Of a stretch of DNA of 10,828 bases, positions 6,643 through 10,828 are shown in pieces. The notes beneath the pieces were generated by a model. That model searched no databases and had not been told where the DNA came from. It saw nothing but the letters and a program-made list of their open reading frames with translations. Numbering within the stretch: the first letter of the stretch is position 1; every line of letters starts with the position of its first letter. The DNA comes from Leptolyngbya sp. SIO4C1 (GTDB lineage Bacteria; Cyanobacteriota; Cyanobacteriia; Phormidesmidales; Phormidesmidaceae): contig JAAHIA010000140.1 of assembly GCA_010671975.1 (NCBI GenBank), positions 1-10,828 on the forward strand, read 5' to 3'. A program made the position numbers and the translations under genes.

Positions 6643-6763
6643 AAAACTTATATTTTTAAGCTGTCTCAGGTCATTTCAAGCAAGGCTTGGGCCTGAGGCA
6701 AGCTCGCTGCTCGCTGCTCGAACTGACTTTCTAAAGATCTGGAAAATCGTGCGCGTTTCGGTC

Positions 6764-6801
6764 TGGATGCTGTACTCTTTAAAAACTTAAAAACGCATCC
6801 A
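6764..6801. repeat. 7-bp inverted repeat with A-rich loop
   Basis: TGGATGC (6764-6770) and GCATCCA (6795-6801) are perfect complements 24 nt apart. The loop contains an A-rich stretch (TTTAAAAACTTAAAAAC). It could be an upstream terminator-like stem or chance. No T-tract follows. Confidence 0.3.
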
Positions 6802-6835
6802 AGGCAAAACTCTATATCTGGAGTAAGGTGCCGCT

Positions 6836-6854
6836 TACTAGCACATATCTAGTA
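6836..6854. repeat. 6-bp inverted repeat upstream of dnaA
   Basis: TACTAG (6836-6841) and CTAGTA (6849-6854) flank a 7-nt spacer about 200 bp before the dnaA start. The total span of 19 bp suits a helix-turn-helix dimer. It abuts AT-rich DNA that may hold the dnaA promoter. The assignment is tentative. Confidence 0.3.
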
Positions 6855-6943
6855 CTTTAATTAAATTCTTCAGCAAAATTTCAGGGTAGTGCGTATGAAG
6901 GCTGAGCCGGCATGAGGTGCTTGCTTTAGCCTAGCGGGGTTCG

Positions 6944-6995
6944 TTGGCTCAAATTAGCTCAAAGCTTGGCTTAAATTGGCCTAAATTGGCTTAAA
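6944..6995 (+). repeat. Tandem array of five 10-bp units upstream of dnaA
   Basis: Five head-to-tail units follow the pattern TTGGCTTAAA: TTGGCTCAAA (6944-6953), TTAGCTCAAA (6954-6963), a GC dinucleotide, then TTGGCTTAAA (6966-6975), TTGGCCTAAA (6976-6985) and TTGGCTTAAA (6986-6995). The 10-bp period matches one DNA helical turn, so equivalent bases face the same side. The array ends 56 bp before the dnaA start codon, in the untranslated or promoter region. It resembles an iteron set or a cooperative regulator-binding array. It does not match a DnaA box. Confidence 0.75.
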
Positions 6996-7040
6996 GGTGA
7001 GGCTGCGCTCAGCGAGGTGTTCCATTTCGGCGAAGACTGG

Positions 7041-7059
7041 GGAGGTCGGTTGTGGATAA
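7041..7059 (+). promoter_or_regulatory. dnaA ribosome site and a perfect DnaA box on the start codon
   Basis: GGAGG (7041-7045) precedes the GTG at 7052 by 6 nt and supports that start. TGTGGATAA at 7051-7059 is the exact reverse complement of the consensus DnaA box TTATCCACA and contains the start codon itself (GTG GAT AA). It differs in one base from the TTTTCCACA type that dominates the origin. Binding of DnaA here could hinder transcription through the start of its own gene. Confidence 0.65.
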
Positions 7060-8425
7060 GGCAGTAGAAGGGCTCTGGAATCAGGTACTAGAGCGGCTGC
7101 AGACGCAGCTGAGCGGACCTACGTTTGAAACTTGGATCAAACCAGCCCGCGTGCAGGATCTATCCGATCAGACGCTGACCATCTCAACGCCGAATCCCTT
7201 TGCCCGTAACTGGCTGCAGAAGCACTATATTCAGACGATTAATGAGATTGCCAACGACGTGCTGGGGCAACCTGTCAACATCGTCGTCACGGTGAATGAG
7301 GGGGTGGCTTCGCCGATTCCTAGCTTGGTGAACGATGCCAGCTGGCCGGCGGCCGCACCGGTCAAACCTCAGGAGCCTGCCTCGGTGAGCGGCTGGCGGC
7401 CGCGAGCGCCTGAGCTAAACCCCAAGGCCGTCTTTTCGCGATTTGTGGTAGGGGCCAATAATCGTATGGCGCATGCGGCCTCTTTGGCGGTTGCCGAGTC
7501 GCCTGGGCGAGAGTTCAATCCGCTTTTCTTATGCGGCGGCGTAGGGCTGGGTAAAACCCACCTGATGCAGTCAATTGGCCACTATCGGTTAGAAATTGAG
7601 GGCAGCGCGCGGGTGGCCTACGTCTCGACCGAACAGTTTACTAACGACTTGATCACGGCGATTCGCCGCGACAGCATGCAGCGCTTTCGCGAGCAGTACC
7701 GCGAAGTAGACATCATTCTGGTTGATGACATTCAGTTTATTGAGGGTAAAGAATATACCCAAGAGGAATTCTTCCATACGTTTAATACGCTGCATGAGGC
7801 TGGCAAGCAGATTGTACTGGCCTCCGATCGCCCGCCCAATCACATTCCTCGTCTGCAAGAGCGGCTGTGTTCGCGCTTTTCGATGGGCCTGATTGCCGAT
7901 ATCCAGCCGCCTGACTTTGAGACTCGGATGGCAATTCTGCAGAAGAAAGCCGAGTATGAAAATGTGCGCATCGGTCGCGAAGTGATTGAATACATCGCTT
8001 CGTCCTATACCTCCAACATTCGTGAGCTCGAAGGCGCGCTGATTCGCGCGATCGCATACGCCTCGATTTCCGGACTGCCCATGACGATTGAAAATCTAGC
8101 CCCCATCTTGAATTCGCCAGCTGAGAAGGTCGAGGCTTCGCCTCAGTCGGTGCTGAATGCGATCGCCGAAACTTTTGGCGTTTCCATTGACGATCTCAAA
8201 AGCAACTCTCGCCGTCGCGAAATCAGCCAGGCGCGACAGGTGGGAATGTACCTGATGCGGCAGCATACCGACTTAAGCCTGCCCAAGATTGGCGAAGTTT
8301 TTGGTGGCAAGGACCACACCACCGTGATGTACAGCTGTGACAAAATCGCGCAGCTGATCAAGCGGGATACCAGCATGTCTCAGACGGTGCGCCAGATTAG
8401 CGATCGCATTCAGCACCGACGCTAG
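7052..8425 (+). CDS. dnaA: Chromosomal replication initiator protein DnaA
   Basis: An AAA+ ATPase that binds DnaA boxes, melts the origin and loads the replicative helicase. Its 457 residues are a normal length. Domain I is at about 1-85 (LWNQVLERLQTQLSGPTFETWIK, 8-30). A short, variable, proline-rich domain II lies at about 86-120. Domain III holds Walker A GGVGLGKT (162-169), Walker B ILVDDIQF (222-229), the arginine-finger region RLCSRF (271-276) and sensor 2 in NIRELEGAL (322-330). Domain IV (about 360-457) is the DNA-binding domain with the signature GGKDHTTVMYSCDKI (418-432). The GTG start has a GGAGG site at the right distance. A strong terminator follows at 8491-8518. The presumed origin and dnaN lie directly downstream. 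Confidence 0.99.
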   Translation: MDKAVEGLWNQVLERLQTQLSGPTFETWIKPARVQDLSDQTLTISTPNPFARNWLQKHYIQTINEIANDVLGQPVNIVVTVNEGVASPIPSLVNDASWPAAAPVKPQEPASVSGWRPRAPELNPKAVFSRFVVGANNRMAHAASLAVAESPGREFNPLFLCGGVGLGKTHLMQSIGHYRLEIEGSARVAYVSTEQFTNDLITAIRRDSMQRFREQYREVDIILVDDIQFIEGKEYTQEEFFHTFNTLHEAGKQIVLASDRPPNHIPRLQERLCSRFSMGLIADIQPPDFETRMAILQKKAEYENVRIGREVIEYIASSYTSNIRELEGALIRAIAYASISGLPMTIENLAPILNSPAEKVEASPQSVLNAIAETFGVSIDDLKSNSRRREISQARQVGMYLMRQHTDLSLPKIGEVFGGKDHTTVMYSCDKIAQLIKRDTSMSQTVRQISDRIQHRR

Positions 8426-8427
8426 CC

Positions 8428-8449
8428 GTCTCCCCGTCTCCCCGTCGCC
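8428..8449 (+). repeat. Short GTCTCCCC tandem repeat after dnaA
   Basis: GTCTCCCC occurs twice head to tail (8428-8435, 8436-8443), followed by a decayed GTCGCC. A related C/T-rich run (GTCTCCCCCC and CCCCATCTCCC) occurs at 3576-3598. Such short pyrimidine-rich tandem repeats are common between cyanobacterial genes. Confidence 0.5.
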
Positions 8450-8490
8450 TGTACCCTAAATTCAACCGCCACGTCCCGCCGTGTCCCTCC

Positions 8491-8518
8491 CAGCGCTACG
8501 TCTGTAGCGCTGTTTTTT
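8491..8518 (+). terminator. Intrinsic terminator of dnaA
   Basis: CAGCGCTAC (8491-8499) and GTAGCGCTG (8504-8512) form a perfect 9-bp GC-rich stem with a GTCT tetraloop, followed directly by six T residues (8513-8518). It lies 66 bp after the dnaA stop. It should stop dnaA transcripts before they enter the DnaA-box region. Confidence 0.92.
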
Positions 8519-8572
8519 GTATCAGAACGTTAATTTTTAAATCTTCAAAATTGAAAATTAAATAAAAAAATC

Positions 8573-8675
8573 TGTGGAAAACTTAGCGTTTTTTGTGGAA
8601 AACCTGTTGAAGGCATGGGGAGAAGCTCTGGCCGTAAGTGGAAAAAAAACTAGCGCTTTCAAGGGCTGTGGAATG
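8573..8675 (-). repeat. Left DnaA-box cluster (four boxes)
   Basis: Boxes lie at 8573-8581, 8594-8602, 8637-8645 (AGTGGAAAA) and 8667-8675 (TGTGGAATG), all facing the minus strand. The first two are 21 bp apart, which is two helical turns, so they present the same face of the DNA. Confidence 0.85.
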
Positions 8676-8684
8676 CTGACTTAC

Positions 8685-8768
8685 TTTTCCACAGTTTTTC
8701 CACAGGGCAGAAATACGGAGAAGCCCGATGCTGGCTTTCTTTGGCTGTTGCTTTCCACAGTTTCCACA
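8685..8768 (+). repeat. Right DnaA-box cluster (four boxes)
   Basis: Boxes lie at 8685-8693, 8696-8704, 8751-8759 and 8760-8768, all facing the plus strand. They form two tight pairs with start spacings of 11 and 9 bp. The last pair is immediately adjacent and leads into GGCC-CTACTA and AT-rich DNA. Confidence 0.88.
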
Positions 8769-8840
8769 GGCCCTACTATAGCGATTTTAAAAAATTCTTC
8801 TAGATAGATTTAGAGTAAATCCGAGCCTGAGATTTGCGAC

Positions 8841-8869
8841 TTTAATTCCGTCGAGAGGGGTGTTACGAT
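8841..8869 (+). promoter_or_regulatory. Candidate dnaN promoter
   Basis: TGTTACGAT (8861-8869) fits an extended -10 element (TG-n-TACGAT). TTTAAT at 8841-8846 is a poor -35 with a 17-bp spacer. A start near 8876 would give a leader of about 24 nt with no Shine-Dalgarno before the dnaN ATG. Confidence 0.35.
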
Positions 8870-8899
8870 TGGCTTCCAGCAGCTCGTTAGCGCGTCTTT

Positions 8900-10039
8900 A
8901 TGAAATTTGTTTGTTCACAGAGCGACCTCAGCACCCAGCTCTCAATCGTTGGACGAGCCGTTCCTTCGAGGCCCAGCAAACCTGTTTTAGGCAATGTTTT
9001 ACTCAAAGCGGATGAGGCATCGCAGCGAGTAACCCTGACAGGCTTTGACGAAACCCTGGGCATTCAAACCAGCTTTCCCGCGCAGGTAGACGTCAGCGGC
9101 GAGCTAACGCTACCGGCAAAGCTGCTGACAGACATCGTTTCGCGGCTGCCCGCAGAAGATATCGATCTTGAACAGGCGGCTGAGGAACCTGTGGTTACGC
9201 TCAAATCGTCGTCTGGCGAGTATCAGGTGCGCGGCATGGGAGCCGAAGACTATCCGCAGCTGCCGATGGTCGAGCAGGGACAGCTGGCCCAGGTGTCGGC
9301 CGATGTGATTTTAGAAGGGCTGCGCGGTGCGCTATTTGCAACCAGCGCCGATGAGACCAAGCAGGTGCTCACCGGCGTACATCTCACGGCCGCGCCGGAC
9401 GCGCTAGAATTTGCGGCGACTGACGGTCACCGGCTAGCCGTTGTCCAAACGGTAGAAAACGCTGACGAGGCTGCAGCGTCTCTGGCCGAGATGGAAGTGA
9501 CGGTTCCTGGAAAAGCGCTGCGCGAGCTAGAGCGAATTTTACAAACCTATCAGGCGACAGAGCCGATCGCCCTGCGATTCGATCCAACGCAGGTCATCTT
9601 TGAGCTGGGCGAGCAGCGCATCACCACGCGGCTGCTTGAGGGCCAGTATCCCAACTATCGTCAGCTTATCCCCCGTCAGTTTGAGCGACAGCTCACCCTC
9701 GACCGTAAGCAGTTTATTGCAGCGCTAGAGCGGATTGCTGTCCTGGCAGACCAGCGCAACAACATTGTCAAGCTGTCTTTGCTCAGCACGGCTCAAAACT
9801 TGGCCCTTTCAGTAGAAGCTCAGGAAGTGGGCAGCGGTCGCGAAGTGGTAGCAGCCCAGATCACCGGCGACGACCTTGATATCGCTTTTAACGTGCGCTA
9901 TCTGCTAGACGGCCTCAAGGCGCTGCCTAGCACAGAAATTCAGATTCAGTGCAACTCGGCGACCAGTCCTTCCATCTTGACGCCTTTAGGCAGCCTGAAA
10001 ATGACCTATCTGGTCATGCCGGTGCAAATCAGAAGCTAG
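8900..10039 (+). CDS. dnaN: DNA polymerase III beta subunit (sliding clamp)
   Basis: A ring-forming dimer that encircles DNA and tethers the replicative polymerase and other repair and replication partners. Its 379 residues cover three clamp domains of about 125 residues each. Family landmarks are GNVLLKA (31-37), ATDGHRLAV (173-181), LLEGQYPNYRQLIP (245-258), FNVRYLLDGLKAL (330-342) and the C-terminal MTYLVMPVQIR (368-378), which helps form the partner-binding pocket. The start at ATG 8900 gives the expected N-terminus MKFVCSQSDL, although no Shine-Dalgarno is visible. It sits directly after the presumed origin and co-directionally with dnaA, but the dnaA terminator makes a shared transcript unlikely, so it probably has its own promoter. 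Confidence 0.99.
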   Translation: MKFVCSQSDLSTQLSIVGRAVPSRPSKPVLGNVLLKADEASQRVTLTGFDETLGIQTSFPAQVDVSGELTLPAKLLTDIVSRLPAEDIDLEQAAEEPVVTLKSSSGEYQVRGMGAEDYPQLPMVEQGQLAQVSADVILEGLRGALFATSADETKQVLTGVHLTAAPDALEFAATDGHRLAVVQTVENADEAAASLAEMEVTVPGKALRELERILQTYQATEPIALRFDPTQVIFELGEQRITTRLLEGQYPNYRQLIPRQFERQLTLDRKQFIAALERIAVLADQRNNIVKLSLLSTAQNLALSVEAQEVGSGREVVAAQITGDDLDIAFNVRYLLDGLKALPSTEIQIQCNSATSPSILTPLGSLKMTYLVMPVQIRS

Positions 10040-10346
10040 CGCTAACTTTCTCGCTGTAAAAGATTAAGCTCTGATAGCTGGCTCGCTGGTGTTCTTAGTT
10101 ACGAAATGACAACATTTAATTCTGTCACAGCAGGCGATCTCAGCCAGGCCTTTGAATGCAGCGGTGGCGGATTTGCCGCTTTTGCGATCGCCACTTTATA
10201 GAAATATCACAAAAAATTGTTGGTTTCAATCAAGATTCCACTGCGAAAACAGGGTACATTAGGCCAAGGTCAAGTCGTCTATAAGTTAGAACATCTTAAG
10301 TCGAACGACCCGCTTCAAACATCGAATTTACTCGGGAGAAATAAAC
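10040..10346 (+). other. Spacer after dnaN without a recognisable large gene
   Basis: This 307-bp stretch holds a HIP1 octamer (10184-10191) inside an imperfect hairpin, GTGGCG (10164-10169) with CGCCAC (10189-10194), followed by TTTAT. That hairpin could be a weak dnaN terminator. Possible -10 elements for the downstream micro-ORF are TACATT near 10254 and TATAAG near 10280, without convincing -35 partners. Base composition turns AT-rich after about 10195. Confidence 0.4.
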
Positions 10347-10421
10347 ATGAGTCTGGCAATTGCTGCAGTCGTTTTTGGTGCTGTCTTTGTGTTGTTCAGC
10401 AAAGAAGTTCTCAACGACTGA
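10347..10421 (+). CDS. 24-residue single-span membrane micropeptide
   Basis: The reading frame is MSLAIAAVVFGAVFVLFSKE followed by VLND and TGA. Residues 2-17 are almost wholly hydrophobic, enough for one transmembrane helix, and a short charged C-terminus (SKEVLND) follows. GGGAG (10334-10338) precedes the ATG by 8 nt, a good ribosome site. Cyanobacteria encode many small one-helix subunits of photosystems, cytochrome b6f and NDH complexes, and this has their general form. I do not match it to a specific one such as PsbM, PsbT, PetN or PsaM. The hydrophobic content, ribosome site and downstream hairpins favour a real gene, but chance cannot be excluded at this length. Confidence 0.6.
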   Translation: MSLAIAAVVFGAVFVLFSKEVLND

Positions 10422-10430
10422 GTTCACTCT

Positions 10431-10503
10431 GCAGATAAACCTTAACGTCTCTTCCTATAAGGCTTTTATCTGCTCCACAAAAAAAGACTAAGCCATTTTT
10501 TTG
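10431..10503 (+). terminator. Terminator-like hairpin complex after the micro-ORF
   Basis: GCAGATAAA (10431-10439) pairs with TTTATCTGC (10465-10473), and CCTTA (10440-10444) with TAAGG (10458-10462). Together they make a 14-bp stem with a 2-nt bulge and a 13-nt loop. A second possible stem, GGCTT (10461-10465) with AAGCC (10490-10494), is followed by A and seven T residues (10496-10502). The two share GGCTT and are mutually exclusive. An A7 run at 10479-10485 mirrors the T7 run and could serve minus-strand transcripts. Confidence 0.6.
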
Positions 10504-10539
10504 CGTTAGAAATCAAGCATTCACGGTGAAATGAGCTCG

Positions 10540-10561
10540 GGGGTAAATGTCAATTTACCCC
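10540..10561. terminator. Strong 9-bp hairpin between convergent genes
   Basis: GGGGTAAAT (10540-10548) and ATTTACCCC (10553-10561) form a perfect stem around a GTCA tetraloop, 24 bp beyond the stop of the minus-strand gene. No U-tract follows on either strand. It may be a transcript 3'-end stabiliser or a weak bidirectional terminator. Confidence 0.5.
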
Positions 10562-10584
10562 TAACTTTGTATCGCTATTTAGCG

Positions 10585-10828
10585 TCATTTGCCTGTGCTG
10601 TTTGAAGTGCCAAAGAAATCAACTCGATAGTCCGTAATACGTACGCCTGTCTTAGCTTCTACCTGACGCAAAAGCTCTTCTGGAAGCTGAATGTCAATGT
10701 CGATAATCTGGTTAGTATCGACGCAGTTGACGTGACTGTGAGGCGCACTAAAATGACCATACAGGCGGACATGGATGCGAACACAGGCGCAGCTATCGCT
10801 CAGCCAGCCGAGGATGACACCGATCGAT
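10585..10828 (-). CDS. 3' end of an unrecognised gene, cut by the window edge
   Basis: An open frame on the minus strand enters at the window edge (first full codon at 10825-10827) and runs 80 codons to TGA at 10585-10587. It has no internal Met, so the start lies outside. The readable part begins SIGVILGWLSDSCACVRIHV. It continues with a His-rich patch (GHFSAPHSH), then NQIIDIDIQLPEELLRQ and VEAKTGVRITDYRVDFFG near the end, closing with TSNSTGK. The last 40 residues look like a small beta-alpha-beta fold (strand, helix, strand). The hydrophobic start of the fragment could be the end of a membrane segment. I cannot name the family. Continuous reading and sensible composition support coding. 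Confidence 0.6.
   Translation of the reverse strand, partial: SIGVILGWLSDSCACVRIHVRLYGHFSAPHSHVNCVDTNQIIDIDIQLPEELLRQVEAKTGVRITDYRVDFFGTSNSTGK

Larger units (their letters stand above)
6513..7051. other. 539-bp regulatory spacer between htrA and dnaA
   Basis: No open reading frame of convincing length or composition lies here. The spacer holds the htrA promoter/operator candidate (6544-6587), a 16-bp palindrome (6627-6642), inverted repeats at 6764-6801 and 6836-6854, an AT-rich stretch around 6845-6885 with the palindrome TTTAATTAAA (6856-6865), and the 10-bp tandem array (6944-6995). CTCAGG or its complement CCTGAG recurs four times between 6628 and 6697. No clean sigma-70 pair for dnaA is visible. 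No DnaA box is seen upstream of the one on the start codon. Confidence 0.55.
8519..8820. other. oriC: Probable chromosomal replication origin (oriC)
   Basis: This lies in the dnaA-dnaN spacer, a classic origin position. It contains four boxes reading TGTGGAAAA or a variant (8573-8581 and 8594-8602 perfect, 8637-8645 one mismatch, 8667-8675 two mismatches). Four boxes in the opposite orientation follow: TTTTCCACA at 8685-8693 and 8696-8704 (perfect), CTTTCCACA at 8751-8759 and GTTTCCACA at 8760-8768 (one mismatch each). AT-rich DNA flanks both sides (8529-8572 and 8785-8820). After the last box comes GGCC and then CTACTA (8773-8778), which reads as two 3'-GAT-5' trinucleotides on the other strand, resembling the DnaA-trio element of bacterial unwinding sites. 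The right flank is therefore the better candidate for initial melting. There is no protein-coding gene here. Confidence 0.9.

Noticed and set aside
6944..6995. CRISPR or plasmid iteron array
   Set aside because: The units are 10 bp and contiguous without spacers, so this is not a CRISPR. No plasmid Rep gene is nearby, so a plasmid origin is unlikely and only an iteron-like description is kept.
8574..8807. 77-codon plus-strand frame inside the dnaA-dnaN spacer
   Set aside because: Its residues come from repeated DnaA boxes (TGTGGAAAA gives VEN-like repeats), and it has no ribosome site. The region is better explained as oriC.
10098..10117. Possible RpaB-type HLR1 double repeat after dnaN
   Set aside because: The first half-site has one mismatch and the second several, so the match is not better than chance.
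10217..10438. 73-codon frame overlapping the micropeptide gene
   Set aside because: It has a non-ATG start without ribosome site and irregular Cys-rich composition. The shorter frame at 10347 has a proper ribosome site and coherent hydrophobicity.

Overview
This is an ordinary-looking chromosomal segment of a cyanobacterium that carries the replication origin. The lineage call rests on at least eleven copies of the HIP1 octamer GCGATCGC (starting near 491, 2014, 3456, 4502, 5195, 5597, 5935, 8048, 8159, 8400 and 10184), where chance predicts well under one. It is supported by cyanobacterial-type DnaA boxes (TTTTCCACA) and the style of the DnaA, DnaN and HtrA proteins. Base composition looks moderately GC-rich by eye. 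A filamentous or Leptolyngbya/Synechococcus-like lineage is plausible, but I cannot name the species. I see no CRISPR, IS element, prophage gene, tRNA or rRNA.

Layout. Positions 1-2198 (minus strand) hold arginyl-tRNA synthetase (argS), followed by a small two-span membrane protein. A 294-bp divergent spacer leads into a plus-strand pair: a putative lipoprotein (2493-2918) and an unrecognised 172-residue protein (2970-3488). Next come a Mug-type uracil/mismatch DNA glycosylase (3600-4151) and a 147-residue two-span membrane protein (4226-4669). The latter converges, with a 19-bp gap, on a minus-strand pair: an HtrA/Deg serine protease and peptide deformylase, probably co-transcribed as htrA then def. 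A 539-bp spacer between htrA and dnaA is rich in symmetrical and tandem short repeats. dnaA (7052-8425) ends in a strong intrinsic terminator. The dnaA-dnaN spacer (8426-8899) holds eight DnaA-box-like sites between two AT-rich flanks and is very probably oriC. dnaN follows. The last 800 bp contain a 24-codon hydrophobic micro-ORF, several terminator-like hairpins, and the 3' end of an unrecognised minus-strand gene running off the window.

How it fits together. DnaA binds the boxes in 8573-8768, opens adjacent AT-rich DNA, and DnaN tethers the replicative polymerase, so initiator, origin and clamp are contiguous. A perfect TTATCCACA-type DnaA box lies on the dnaA start codon, and a tandem 10-bp repeat sits 57-108 bp upstream of it, suggesting locally controlled dnaA expression. 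HtrA (envelope proteolysis) and deformylase (N-terminal maturation) form a small protein-quality pair. ArgS serves translation.

The items most worth a second look are the mirrored oriC with trio-like trinucleotides, the 10-bp tandem array before dnaA, the DnaA box on the dnaA start codon, the inverted repeat near -41 of htrA, and the 24-residue protein gene. I found no sign of a new multi-gene defence or biosynthetic system.
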